A stretch of DNA of 64,000 nucleotides from Synchiropus splendidus (GCF_027744825.2 NC_071336.1:19526501-19590500); one strand, 5' to 3'; shown: positions 10,701-22,815, counted from the stretch's first letter. Notes: generated by a model not told the origin, from the letters alone. Translations and numbers: made by a program.

Positions 10701-13316
10701 CGATTCTCTGACTGGATGGTATCAGCCCATTTTATAGATCAATATCTTGCACCGCACAATAGAACCATCAACTCAATCCTCCACGGCTTTTAATTTCGCC
10801 ATTAGCCTACGCGCTCCATGTTTGAGGAGTGAAGGGCTTGGCAGCAGATTCATATTTAAACTCATTTATTAGAGGAAATAGATGGGACACTTGCTGCAGC
10901 TCGGAGGAAAATCGCAACATTAACTAAACGTTTGCGCAGGATCAATTTCAAGCCTTTTGAATTGATTGAGCCAGTTTGGCAGTAAATAAGTTAAACTAGC
11001 TTGTCGCTTCGGCTGGAATATGATCCCTTTTTATAGAGTAACAGGGAAGCAGAATAAAGGTGAGACGGTGAATGCTGGGCACAAGCTTTCAGGAGCACCA
11101 AACTTAAAGTGTGTTGCGCGTCTCTGCTCAGATATTCAGTGACAGCTGGTTGAATGACCCTTCTGTGTTTTAAAATCATCCAATGGAGTGAAGCAGAAGT
11201 GTCAAGCCTAAACCCAGAGGGAACCCACATTAAAATGCAGACTAATTCAAGTTTTAATAAGGAGCATAACAAACTACCAAAATGCATTTTATATTTGAAG
11301 GTGACGTCGCATGAAAAAAGTGATGAGCAAACCTTCAGAAAGCTAAATTATACACCTGAGCTTGTTTTCTAACATGAAATTCATCAGCTAGTAAACACTT
11401 GGGCTGAATTCCAATTCCTTCCTTAATCCTTAACCTCAGTCCTCACACAAGTTACCAGGAAGAGCAAGGGCTGTCCCACTTCTCAGGAAGCTAAGTTGAG
11501 GAGTGAGGTGGAGAAAAGCAGCTTCTTCAATTTTGAGATTCGCCAGACCTTACTTTAGGATAGGGGAAGACCCGGACTACCCAATAGGCAGTGATGGCCC
11601 ATCTCTCATACGCCTCCTCTTTATTTGATCATTTGTCTGTTGTCCTTAAGGTCAAGTCGGTTCCGACTGCCAACATGGCGACTCCTCAGTGCAACGTGCG
11701 GTTTGAAGGCTTTTCACAAAGTAGCCCCCCACAGTCTGAGGACCTATCTGCACCTAAGAGGTGTCCCATTTCTCATCCACACACAGCCCTTCTTGGTTCT
11801 TGGTTTGGAGGGCTGCGGCTGAGAGTAAAGATTGATGATATTTGTGCAATGGCAGATCAAAGCAATGATCCGTACATGTCAGCCAATCATGCTTGGCAAA
11901 CGGCCTGCTTGACATACATTTTGTTTTGCCGTATAAATGTTTCACGTGTGCTGGAGCGTGTAAACAAATCTGTTACTCATTAAAACATTAAGATGTGACG
12001 TCACAATATGACAGATTCCACAAGCATAGAGGCCTTTTATACCGTCAACGATGTAGCTATATCATTTTCTTAGCAACTTAACTTTTCAATTCAGGGACAA
12101 CAGGCAAAACATTTTTTTTTTCTTTTCTTTTTTAATGGTGAAAAAAAGGCAGATTCAATCTGCTGCAACTCACTGTTGATGTCTGGGGTATAATATATAC
12201 ACCAAAAGGTAAATAAAGCATATAGAACTTTGTTCACATCACATTGCTTTTCCAGTGATATTACTATTTGTAGAAAATTAGTTTGCAAATCTATTTGCAA
12301 GATTTATATTGAACACACAAACAGCAAAGCATATTCATATTGAAGTGCAAGAGAACATGTTATTTATGTTCTTAAAGCACAGCATGTGGAGAAATGTTTA
12401 GAAAGTGTTTGATAAACTAAAAGAAATAAATTGTGCAAATGTCATTGCCACATTAAATACAATATGACATACAGTTTCAACAATAATAAATAAACATGAA
12501 CGACATTAACAGCATTTTATACTTAGTTTCATTCACCGGTGACTTTTGCAAACTTCAAAAGCTTTCACATTCATTTTAGAGCATATACTACAGCCCAAAA
12601 GTCAACGGATAGTAGGCTTCAACGATGAGTTGCAACAGACACATTCTGTCCTTTTTAACTAAAGACTAAATGCCTAGTAGCTCTGCCTTGAGAAAATAAT
12701 TCACATACACAGGGCTTGAACGCAGCAAGATCAGACAGCGAAACCTTATTGTGGGGAGCACTGCGGATGAAAACAGTTCAGGATTCCAATGGAGACACAT
12801 TGTAATAAGCGCCCGCTATCTTAAGAAGTTCACCAAAGCGGCCAGCTGTCGATGCGAGAACCACTCACCATCAATACTGCATGTTGAAGTGCTGGAAAAG
12901 CCCAACACTCCAGACCACGAGCATCACAAGGGGGCTAAAATAAGACCAGGCTGCGCTGATCTTTACAGCTTGAATAAGCGCTTATGTGGAGGGGGGAAAA
13001 AAGTGCCCTGCATTTGTCATATTGAATCCAAGGAGAAAGTGGGTCAGGTGGATAATAATGTGCAGAGTTTGGGACTTGCAAAGTAAAACTTCTCCCTGAA
13101 CTGACGAAAATCGTTTTTCATTCTGACAACTTCAAAGTATAAAGACAGAATCTGCCGTATCGATGGTCATTAATGATTTATAGCTGCTGTTTGCATCAAC
13201 ATTAGTGTTCATTTATTTATCGGTAACTGTACATACAAGCTAACATACAGCTCATCAATAATTTCTAATCTCTGTGCAGCCATCAATTAAATACGGGCTG
13301 CAACGTTGTTACTAAC

Positions 13317-13572
13317 CTGTGCTGCTCTGGATGGTTCTGACAGTGGTGGTGGTGGTGCGTGGGGGCGAGTGGTTCCTCCTGCCGCCTGCGACCGCGCTGT
13401 CCTCTTCGTCCTGTGAGCATCCCTTCTCGATGGCACGCACGTAGCTATGGCTCCGCATGCGAAAGCAGCCAGGCATGGGCAAGTCCAGGGCGTCCACCGC
13501 CTGTGACTCCATTTCGCTGAACACCGACTCGCACACTGCCTCTATCTGCCCGTTCACCTCCACCTCGCTAAC
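13317..13572 (-). CDS. dlgap1: dlgap1 coding exon 4 (residues 482-566)
   Basis: Acceptor TTCCCAG (AG at 13574-13573), then VSEVEVNGQIEAVCESVFSE. It contains the fifth MAGUK-binding repeat, RMRSHSYVRAIEK (about 519-531), after the conserved ALDLPMPGCF. The tail EEDSAVAGGRRNHSPPRTTTTTVRTIQSST is Gly/Arg-modified and Thr-rich. The Thr run is a little longer than I expect in mammals. The exon ends ACA G before donor GTTAGT (13316), phase 1. In the family the next exon continues with an SSC...YKKTPPPVPPR segment. I find no such segment in 1-13316, so it lies outside the window. Confidence 0.94.
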
Positions 13573-14267
13573 CTGGGAACAGAAGCAAACACACGCATAC
13601 AGAATGTGCATGTAGGGACACAACACAACAACCAGAGCAACATTAAGAAAACAAAGACGGAGAATAAAAATGCAAGTGAGAGACAGAGGAATGATGAGTC
13701 GAGCAAGAAGTTTCCAGTGATTAAAGCTTCACAAGGATATATGGTGGAATAAATCAGGAAATAGAGGCAGCACCAGTGGAAGAGGCCCAGCCGGACCCTG
13801 ATTTACTTTCCCCGCTTCCCAAAATGCTTTGAAAATACACAGACAGCACACTACACAGTATATAAAGCATAAACTAGCTGGAGCTGAATGAATTGGTGAG
13901 AAGTTCAAGAGGCAAGATAAGTTGATGATTTAAGATATACAATGTGTTTTAGTACCTAGAATCCTACATTTGCCTGGTTTATACCCATCCATCTACTGTC
14001 CTCTGTTTAATTCTTGGAGTGTCACAACGCCAGCAGTCAACAGAGGACCAGGCTAAACAAGAGACACAATCCCTCCAGCGTCATTTCAAAACATTCAATG
14101 CAGGTTTATTAGCAGAGCCTGTCAGACGTACAATTATGTAGTAATTGGACCATCATGCTGTAATTACAGCTTGTCACTTTCATTTCTGGAGTTACTGCAG
14201 TTGAAACCTGCATTCATGTTTTATCGTGTGCTTCTTAATACCAGCGCTGCAATTATACTATATAAAT

Positions 14268-14530
14268 ATCTGTGTGTGTTCTTGTACTTCTTTGTGAGAA
14301 CCTGTATGAGTTTGGTTGGTCCTCACTTTGTTAAGACTCACTTGAGGGTTAAGACTACAAAACAGATGGGTTATTACACATGGGTTTTAGTTTGGTTAAG
14401 AGTAAAAGTTAAGGTTAGCCATTTGTTTTAGATGGTTAGGTTTAGATTTAGAGACTGGGGAAAGCATTATGTCAATGACGGTCCTCACTGCGATAGGAAG
14501 ACAAACGTGTGTGTGTGTGTGTGTGTGTAT
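14268..14530 (+). repeat. common teleost intronic repeat, unit 1
   Basis: Starts near TGTGTGTTCTTGTACTTCTT and includes GTGAGAACCTGTATGAGTTT, TCCTCACTTTGTTAAGACT, GCCATTTGTTTTAGATGGTT, GACTGGGGAAAGCAT and TCAATGACGGTCCTCACTG. It ends in (GT)n at 14507-14528. The sequence pattern is one I recognise as widely dispersed in fish introns, usually ending in GT repeats. It is non-coding. Confidence 0.55.
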
Positions 14531-14532
14531 TA

Positions 14533-14795
14533 ATATTCTTGTGTGGACCAATCTTTGACAAGACACTGATCTTGGGAGGACATTTTAATTTGTGTGGACA
14601 TTTTGGCCACAGATAGTTTTGTGGGTGAAAACGTCAAAATAACCGGGTCATTCAAATTGGGTTGAAGTTTGGTCCAGAGTCCTGGTTTAAGTTTGCCATT
14701 TGTTTTGGATGGTTAGGTTTAGGGCAAGAGGCTGGGGAAAGCATGAAAGTCAATCCCACAAAAAATCTGACTATGTGTACGTGCCTGTACATGTG
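14533..14795 (+). repeat. common teleost intronic repeat, diverged unit 2
   Basis: Follows unit 1 directly after the (GT)n run. It shares GCCATTTGTTTTGGATGGTT, AGGTTTAG and GAGGCTGGGGAAAGCATG..AGTCAAT with it in the same order, and ends near another TGTGTGTG. The rest is strongly diverged. Confidence 0.5.
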
Positions 14796-15714
14796 TGTGT
14801 TTTAAATTTTACCATTTCATGTAAATGTCTCTGCTTCATGATCAAAACATCAGTCCAGTAGTTTGAAGAAACAAATTCACTTGAAGCAAAAACTGTTTAT
14901 GCACTCTTGCTGCTTTAGAACAATCACATTACCAAAACAACACCTTGTGAAGCCTCAAGCATGCACACCAATTACCATATCCACATCATAACAAAAGAAA
15001 ATATGAAGGTCTGCCGAGTGCAGAGAGGAAGGAAAGCCTGCAGGTGGAAACTTCAAAAGGGCAGACGGAGTGGAAGACTACAAGTGCCGCTATCAAAGGT
15101 GAAAGAATTAGTTGCTGCTGTCAGACTTGTGGAATTAGAGGGTGAGTTAAGGAAGTAAGCTTCTCCCTAAAACCCAGCAAGAACAAGGGGGATTTAGGGA
15201 AATAGGATCTGGAGGCTGAATCTGAACAGCAGTTTGGTGCAGAAGTCAGAAACACCAGTGTGTTCCTGGTGGTGAGCTGGTAAGTGACTACAAGCACTAC
15301 GGATATTGAAGAAGTTGCAGAAGTAGATCAATGAAGGTGAAGGATTTGGATTGTCACTACAGGACTTCTCATGCCGTTATATTTCAACTACTTCCTCAGA
15401 CTTTCCTGTTGGACTTCTCAATCTCATCTGAGACAACCAAGTACAACTCTTGCAATCGTTTTTGCTGCTTCCCACCAAAACGTCTATGTACCCTTCATCT
15501 GTCGGTGAGCACCACTTCTCGGTGGATCAGCGTGTAATCGCAGCAGCAAGATCCCAACCCCACAGCAAATCTGCAAATCTCATCAATGCCAATTCAAAAC
15601 ACTGCAAATGTGATTCACACTCATTCATGGACTGTGTGAAGTTCATTGAGCACAATGAGCTCAATGGGACAGCAGGGGACAGTAGTGTTCTGGAATGAGA
15701 CAGCACTGCTTATA

Positions 15715-15785
15715 AGTGGGGCAAAGTGCGGCCCAGAGGCCAAACCGGGCCTTTTTTCTGCATTCATGTGGCCCTCATCAGGTCT
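15715..15785. mobile_element. possible hAT end remnant
   Basis: GTGGGGCAAAGTGCGGCCCA, then GAGGCCAAACCGGGCC. This resembles the 'caaa.tgcggcccg.gggccaaa..ggccc' end of common vertebrate hAT elements. A partner end was not found. Confidence 0.4.
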
Positions 15786-16418
15786 GAGTATAACTACAAA
15801 AGAAGCTGTATTTTTTCACAATGTCTCACTATTTGTATGCTAAAAATGAAAAAAAGAAGATTAGAAATAACATAATATATTCACCATTTTATAGTTGTTT
15901 TCTTACCCCATAAATGGTAATAGTTATGTTGAAATGCCATATTAAAACAAGCATTTCACCTAGAAAGAATTTCACTGCAAACTATTTCAAAACTAATTAA
16001 TTAAACGAAATAGTTGGAAAAAAAATAGTATTTTTGATTTCTATATTGAATGTGTATTTAAAAAGTGATGCAAAATATAATCTTTTAAGCATATAACATT
16101 ATGGCATGATTACCTTTTTCACAATTTCATCCTTGTCTTATTATAGAGTAACATAATTCAAGGTAAAAAAAAAAAAAAAAGGTTGGTATTCAGACGGCAA
16201 TCCAAAATGTCCAAAATTAACCAAAAACTATCGTCCCACTATCAACCTTTCTTATGCTGACAAAGATAAACACAGACTATCGCACAACTTTTTTGGGAAC
16301 TGCTGTTAACTGCTGTGCTGTATAGTTAGTAGCTTAAGTAATTCATTTAGTTTTATTTACAGATACATGAACTCAGAAAAGTACAGTACAATTGTTATAT
16401 TTCTACCTGTATTTTCAT

Positions 16419-16738
16419 TAGGGCTGTTAATACAACGCACTAGAGTTAACAGTAAATTCCTCACACATTTTGTGTGTGTAAATATTCACAATGTTGTGCT
16501 TTTTAACCATTTGTTTGAACCTTTTCACTACCTCTGATCTGATTCTAAAGAATGTTCTTGACAGTATCTGTCATTGTTGCGTGCATGAGGAAAGCATTAA
16601 TGGCCAGTCTTCATCTTCCTTTAAGTTACATTTAGAACAGAGACTAAATATGACATTAATTTGCCATTATTCACAAGTTAACTGAGCTTTTGTGCGATTA
16701 TTAGAGCTTATTATTTTTTTTATCTATTAACAGCCCTA
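16419..16738. mobile_element. hAT-like MITE (320 bp)
   Basis: Starts TAGGGCTGTTAATA and ends TATTAACAGCCCTA, a near-perfect 14-bp inverted repeat. The 8-bp flanks ATTTTCAT and ATATTAAT match at 6 positions, so the duplication has decayed. A 64-codon open frame inside it has no recognisable motif. Confidence 0.65.
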
Positions 16739-17712
16739 ATATTAATATAACATTCACTGTAGCCCCATTTGAATGAATGTTAACGTCATTGCTTCATCAT
16801 TAGTAAAAGTGAAAAAGACAGTTTCTATTTACTCTAAGACCCTTCCACTCAAGCCATGGATGAGTAATGCATAGACTTAAACATATTGATGACTCAAATT
16901 TGATAATAAATAGATGTTATCAGCGGTTATCACTGTCTAATGTCACATTCTAATTTCGAAGCACAGACTCGACAACTTTCATTACCGCAATATGCCAAAC
17001 CACTTCCACTACACTGAACCACTTGTCTGTCACGCTTAAGAGGCTCGTAAGTCCTGTAGTGATTCACCGGCAATAAGTTGCCTTCTTGTGTGCTTGCAGG
17101 TGGAGGAGGTGAGAGAGTGAACGCAAAGTCGGGCGAGTGGAAGTTTGAGCTGCAGAGCTTGGAGTGAGAACCTTTAATGGACCTCAGAAGAACACGGCAG
17201 AGTTTTGCTCCGCGGTGTGCATCACCATGGTGTCACACAGGCGAGAATAACAGAGAGACTGAGACACTGGTGGCGCCCATCGAAGCCAGACTGTTATTGT
17301 GCTCAGGGCTGAGCCGCAGTCTGAAGAGACATCTCATGGGTCCATCAGTCAGAGAGGCAAAATCTCACCTGAGGGCTTCAGGGAGGAAAGTGCTTCAACC
17401 TTTATCTGTGAGCAAAACTCTTGTTCCACTAAATATAGCCATTCTTATGTGTCAAAAAAAAAAAAGACCCGAGCTAGCTACCTCACGGCGACGGACATGA
17501 TGTAGCTCTTATTCTCCTTCCTAGTGTCACAGGTGTAAAACTAGGAAACCAGTAAAAGCGCCTAACTTGGACAGGGAGACTACTTTGCAGTGTATTTGGG
17601 AACCAGGGTTCTGTACTGTACTTTCCTCCCCCTTGCACATCCCTGTCAGACACAGCACTGATGGTACCAGGGAGATGTATGAGCCAATGAGAGACGGTTT
17701 AGGCCAACTAAC

Positions 17713-17890
17713 CTGGCTGATGGTGCTCATGGCTCTCATGTAACTCTCGTTTCGCGAGCGGAATTTAGGTGAGGCCAGCAGCCCTGCCGGGTCCAAGCTG
17801 TCCAGACTCCTATTGATGGAAACTTCACTCACCGCCCGCAGATAGCTGTGACTCCTGATCTGCAGCTTGGGAGAGTGTTCGGTTGAAATC
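17713..17890 (-). CDS. dlgap1: dlgap1 coding exon 3 (residues 422-481)
   Basis: Acceptor CTGCAG at 17896-17891. The first base completes Lys-422, followed by ISTEHSPKLQIRSHSYLRAV. It carries the third (QIRSHSYLRAVSE, about 432-444) and fourth (RSRNESYMRAMST, about 466-478) MAGUK-binding repeats. Between them is the highly conserved INRSLDSLDPAGLLASPKF. It ends at codon CAG before donor GTTAGT (17712), phase 0. With 178 bases it is not in frame alone, but with exon 2 it makes 393 bases (131 codons), so the two can only be skipped together. The match to mammalian DLGAP1 is close to residue-for-residue here, which fixes the ortholog group. Confidence 0.95.
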
Positions 17891-18525
17891 CTGCAGGGAG
17901 AAGAGAAAATAAGTCACAGAAGGAGCAAGAGGAGATAAAGGAGCAGGTGATGCAGCACGAGTGATGAAGAGATAACAAGAAAAAAGAAGATAGCGTAAGG
18001 ACTTAAAAGATATGGATCAATCCACGATTGCCCCAGGAAATATTCTTATCTAATCACAAGTGTACAAGTGGTGGTGGGAAAAACACGCAGACAGGGCAAC
18101 AGTGTACAACAGCCTGTACAGCAAAGGACTGAAGGTTGCCTTTCCGATACCTGTAAAGATTACATTTGAATTTATTAGTTGATGAGTTGGAACAGAAATC
18201 AAGTTAAGTCATAAAGTCCTGAACTGCTGTAATAAAATGACAAGCTCCGTAAGTTTCTTTTACGCACTCTGGTTTCCTCCCACAATCTAAAACATTTGAG
18301 ATGCTAATTGCTGGAAGCTCCACAACTTTCTTCCTTGTTTAGTGTTCCAGAAAGCTACCACCACCTGCCGTCCTATTGAGCTCCATTCCATTTCATAACT
18401 GATAATATCAACAATAATTCGAACGCTAAATAATGTGTAATAATGTGTCAATGGGATGCTTGGCACAGGTGTGTGCTTAACTGAGTGGCTTCTCAAGATA
18501 GTTTCTTTTTTTCATTGATCATCGA

Positions 18526-18840
18526 AGACAAGCCCCAACACGTAACTTACAGGTCTTCACCTACAATTTCCAACAAAGATAAGACCGTATGGGAGGAAAG
18601 CCACGCAAGTACGGAGGGAAAATACAAATCAAATACAGAAAGAACCCAGGTTTGCCCCAAAAACGTTGCCCAAAACTGGAATTCAAGTTGTCTTTTTTGC
18701 TGTGTAATAAACCAAGCCATCAGATTGTAATAGTACTTGTTGCTGTACACATGACAAGTAGCAATTAACAGTTAAATAGTTGTCACAGGAACAGATGGTA
18801 GTAGAAGTAGTTCTTTTTAGTACTATCAAATGCAGAAGTT
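18526..18840 (+). repeat. dispersed repeat, copy 1
   Basis: Shares a collinear series of words with 21174-21366 in the same orientation: CCCC(A)ACACGTAAC, AAATCAAA.ACAGAAAGAA, CCAAAAACGTTG, TTAAATAGTTGTCACAGGAA and CTATCAAATG.AGAAGTT. Copy 1 is longer, so copy 2 has internal deletions. Both copies are followed by an (ATCC)n run. No family name recognised and no coding frame. Confidence 0.7.
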
Positions 18841-18886
18841 CATCCATCCATCCATCCATCCACTTACAAGGGCAGCAGCACCCCAA
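18838..18886 (-). repeat. short (ATCC)n with possible LINE 3'-end stub
   Basis: Five ATCC units (18841-18861) followed by CACTTACAAGGGCAGCAGC. On the minus strand this reads GCTGCTGCCC...GGATGG, the form expected at the extreme 3' end of the same LINE family as 21486-21612. Too short to be certain. Confidence 0.4.
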
Positions 18887-20820
18887 TTTTTTGGGGTATT
18901 CTCTGACTAATGTTCATGCAGGGAATCTTGTTAAGAGAAGGGATTATACAGTAAGGGAGTGACTGGGGAAGCATCTTTGGGTGAACATTTCCTACTAAAA
19001 GCAAAACAAAAGAAACCGTCATAACAACACAATTAGATTAGCAAAAGTCTCACACACAACTTCAATGTTGTGGAAGCGTCTTAAAAACAGTTGATTCATT
19101 ATAGCGGTTTAACAATCTCCAGCTTTGTAATTTTCTCATCTTCTCTCTAGTCAGTGTTGGTGTCCCAGATCAGAATCTTAACAGATATTTTGTAATTGAA
19201 ATGTTCGCCTTGAAGTTCCTGCTGAAGTCATGCTTGGACTGTTTGGGCGATAACTGCTGAGCACGCTCACAAAATCAGTTCTCAAACTAATGATACATAG
19301 CGATGGGATTATAATGGAATCAGGTGGTGCTCTGCAGCAACATTGTTGTCCATCTGTTTTCTCCTACTTACTCCAGGTTTGGGAGATGTTGGACGGAATT
19401 CAAGTCACATGGGACACCCTGGAAGGCATTGCATCAAGGGGTCATGTACTAAACCCATGGCCGACAAGATTGACAGAGTTTCAACACATGAGTTGAAAAT
19501 ATAATAGAATATACACACACAAAAATAGGCCTTCTAGGATATCATGGCCTTTTTTTATTCATTGTTGTGCAGATTTTACGGCAGATTTTTTTTTTTTTTA
19601 AACTGCAGTGAATGTTGTTCTGGAACAACATGACAGGAATAAGGGCTTTTGCAAATTAGCTAGTTAAAAAAACAGTGTCACCTTTAAGTCTGAAAACGCT
19701 CCAGTTATTAACAAAATATGCTTTATTTGCAAAAAGCTATAGTATGTGCAAAGAACACACAAACACATACACAAAATAAATTAATCAATGTATATGCAAA
19801 AAAATTTTTTTTAAGTACAATAAGTACAAGTACAATAAAAGAAGTACATATGTTTTATTATGATGCTCAGGGAGTTTCCGCACTGACTTAAAGTAGTGAG
19901 TGCTTGTTGTGTTGTTATGAAGCTCCTCAGGGCGCAGACTGACGGACGTTAGGATGAGCAGAGACTGAGTGGTAGAGGTGGGGAATGTTGGTGTGTGGGA
20001 GACCAGAGTTGTTCAGCGGCTCATTATACAGTGAATTAAAGCAGTAACTGGTGAAAGATCATGTTTACAGAGGGTCAAGGATGGGGAGTGTCAGAAATAG
20101 CGTGGAGAAAGATGGATCTCACAGTCAGTTTGTTTATGTCCGGCCCATATTTTGTTCAGGTGACGGCGCGCTGCACTAGTGAGTTCCACTTTTTTGTTCC
20201 ACCTATTCAACATTTGAATAATCGAAACTAGTTTATGAATCAAATCGTCCAAATCGTGACACTTGAAGGCAATATCTGTGGGCAATTATGAGCGGTTGAT
20301 GTCGCACTTGACTTCATCTCAACTAGGTGGTAGTGAATATGATGAGGCGCGGGTGAAAAGAGACCAAAGTGATGAGATAAAATTGCCATGCCTCGTCGAA
20401 CTCGCAGGGTTTGGTTGAAATTGGGTTCATAGTTGCGTAGATATAAATATAAAAACACACACACAAAAAAATATAATTGCTTTATTGCTTAAGGATACTG
20501 ACTGGTTCAGTTAGCAATTCTGAAGTCGCACCACCAAAATATTCAATGACAGAGAAGTGACAAATTTGGCTGCGGAGCAAATGGGCCAACAAGGTTGATT
20601 ATTTAATCATTGCAGAGTACGACACAGACTCCTGCCAGATCCCGAAAGCGGCGTGTGAAAACAGATGTCATCTGCTTCTGCTTCACTCCCGCAGACACGC
20701 CACTGAGGTTCCGAATGTTCCGCTCAGCTCCATCAGACAATGATGAAGAAGACGGTGGCCTTCCTGGGCCAAAGTCAAGTCATCAGAGAGCCCAGAGCCG
20801 TGTCACTAGCACTTATATAA

Positions 20821-20842
20821 GTGTGTGTGTGTGTGTGTGTGT
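20821..20842. repeat. (GT)n microsatellite
   Basis: About eleven GT units in intron 2. Confidence 0.9.
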
Positions 20843-21173
20843 TGCGCAGTCACTAACAATGACTGAGCCCCCTGTGGTGATGTTTTCATCTCTCTATATT
20901 AGAGAGCTAATCAGTCACAGTGGCGCGCTGCGACACAAGCTATTTTCCTCCAATTCTACACCATGACACAGCAATGGCTGTAAAATATCTGTTCAATCTG
21001 ATGTAAATACATTTCATATTTACCTATGCCAGGAGGTCACCGTCAACTGTCAGTCACAAAATAACTCAAAAACAGAAATAAATGAATAAATAAATGTTAG
21101 GGAAACATGGAATCATGAAGGACTCATCACTTTCTCTGTCACTCTTTTGTTGACTGTCCAGATTTGGTATAAA

Positions 21174-21366
21174 AAACAAGGCCCCACACGTAACGTACAT
21201 ATAAATCAAACACAGAAAGAAGTGAGGTTTGGACCAAAAACGTTGGCGACATAAGCAGACATAGCAACTGACAATTAAATAGTTGTCACAGGAACAGATG
21301 AATTGTAGTGGTATTGTAGTGGTAGTACTTCTTTTGAGTACTTAAGCTATCAAATGTAGAAGTTGT
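21174..21366 (+). repeat. dispersed repeat, copy 2
   Basis: Shorter partner of 18526-18840, about 2.6 kb away in the same intron and orientation. It lacks roughly the middle third of copy 1. About 40 unrelated bases separate it from the following (ATCC)n array. Confidence 0.7.
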
Positions 21367-21403
21367 GATTCTAGTGAAACACATTATCAGTCCACCACCC
21401 CAA

Positions 21404-21485
21404 CCATCCATCCATCCGTCATCTATCTATCCATCCATCTATCCATCCATCCATCCATCCATCCATCCATCCATCCATCCATCCG
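21404..21485. repeat. (ATCC)n microsatellite
   Basis: About 80 bases of ATCC units, with ATCT variants near the left end. It is best read as the (GGAT)n tail of the minus-strand LINE fragment that follows it. Confidence 0.9.
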
Positions 21486-21612
21486 TCTCCTTCTCCAGCG
21501 CTTCAGAATTTGGAATATTGAAGCGTTCCATGGCCAATTCAGAGACCTAGTCCCTCCAACAATGTCCTGTCACCCACTTGGACACGTCCAGAACACCTCA
21601 CCAGGGAGATGT
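21486..21612 (-). mobile_element. LINE 3'-end fragment with (GGAT)n tail
   Basis: On the minus strand this aligns by eye with the 3' coding end of the LINE at 3020-3130. Shared blocks include the CACCTC.CCAGGGAG.TGTC, GAGAC.TA.TC.CTCCA and GCGTTCC..GGCCA words. It runs straight into the (ATCC)n array at 21404-21485. A (GGAT)n tail is typical of the 3' end of this fish LINE family. Only the last 125 bases are present and the frame is broken. Confidence 0.65.
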
Positions 21613-22497
21613 CGCAATAAAGCGTCACCTCAAGTGGAACTGGTTTTATTTGATATTTTTGAGACAGTAGTTATTGCAAATATGTGTCTGGTATACTGGA
21701 GATTGCCACTACAGTAATAGTTGTCATTCTATCGTCCCTTTGACTCAAACAAGAAGAACATTTCTGCTTAGCACAAGCCACATTAGAGTCCACATTATCA
21801 CTCATTTGCATGCAACTGATTGTGTTTATGTTGGCAATTCTAAAATATGTGTCAGAGCAGAGACAAAGCACACACAGCAGCAACAAAGCCCTTCATAAGA
21901 GGCTCCCGATGAGGAGTCCAGCTTTTAACATCCCTGAGAGAATGAGCAAGGATGCTTTTATTTTGGTCGGAGACATTCCATGCATGAAGAGGCATCTTGC
22001 ATTTCAATTAAGCACCGTCTGTTCACCGCCATGTGGAGATATTGGAGCTAAAAATGAAAATAGACCGTGTGTCTTTGTTGTAAACACACAACAGGTAATT
22101 AAGCGGTGGCCGACAAGAGTTGCACATAATCCAGAGTGCTGCTGGGCAAGGGCTTCAGTGCTGCTGAAAAACTCCTTCTCCCTCTGTTTATTAACTTTCC
22201 TTCCACTCTGTTATCCCTCCGTTCTTTAGTATCTGGAGAGTTTGGCCACAGGCTGTTAAGCCTCTTGTGAATTCCATGTAAAGAAGATGCAAATAGACCT
22301 CAGTGCTGAATACCAGATGAAATAAAACAGAAGGTTTATCTAATGTGGGTCTCGACGCCCGTCATGCAAGTTGACTTTGAATATTGCAGGCTGTTGGAAT
22401 TATTTGTGTGATTCATTCATCTATCTCAAAATCCAAAACAAACAACTACTTTTCAAATCTCTTGCATACAGTACATGCATATGTGAGGGTTAGATGG

Positions 22498-22815
22498 TCA
22501 GTTAAAATGAAGACATTTTGTGAATTCCCCAGACATATTTATTAACGTATTTAACTGACAATTTGTGTATCTTATTTTGTTTGCCTCCATATAGTTTGTT
22601 AACATTTCCTTGATTTCTTCGTAACTTGGAAGTTGTGGGATGTTTGAAGAGAAAGGCTGAAAAGCAGCATATAGGAAACGTTCACATAGGCTGGCTGATT
22701 CATCACAATTAATAATTGTGAAAATTGTGTAGATCTCGAATATCAGCTGTCTCCCTGTTTCTCGTTTAAACACAGACCCTGGATAAACCCTTTCTCCTTG
22801 TTCACCTAAGTTCAT
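22498..22815 (-). other. unexplained 105-codon open frame in intron 2
   Basis: From ATG 22815 the minus strand stays open to TGA 22498, opening MNLGEQGERVYPGSVFKRET. The composition is protein-like: mixed charge, aromatic-rich, and a PQLPSYEEIKEML helix-like stretch. There is no repeat content. The frame is also open some way upstream of the ATG. It lies 160 bases downstream of dlgap1 exon 2 on the same strand. I recognise no family. It could be a fossil of a transposase or retrocopy, or chance in AT-rich DNA. Confidence 0.2.

Larger units (their letters stand above)
13573..17712 (-). other. dlgap1 intron 3
   Basis: GTTAGT...CCCAG, 4140 bases. It holds the tandem teleost repeat (14268-14795), a possible hAT end (15715), the 320-bp MITE (16419-16738) and a short LINE-like trace near 14040-14085. 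No gene seen. Confidence 0.85.

Noticed and set aside
13312..13316. Stop codon right after dlgap1 exon 4
   Set aside because: It lies past the GTTAGT donor, so it is intronic and not a premature end of the protein.
19611..19632. Small palindrome ATGTTGTTC..GAACAACAT
   Set aside because: Spacing does not fit a steroid-receptor half-site pair, and such short inverted repeats are expected in this much DNA.
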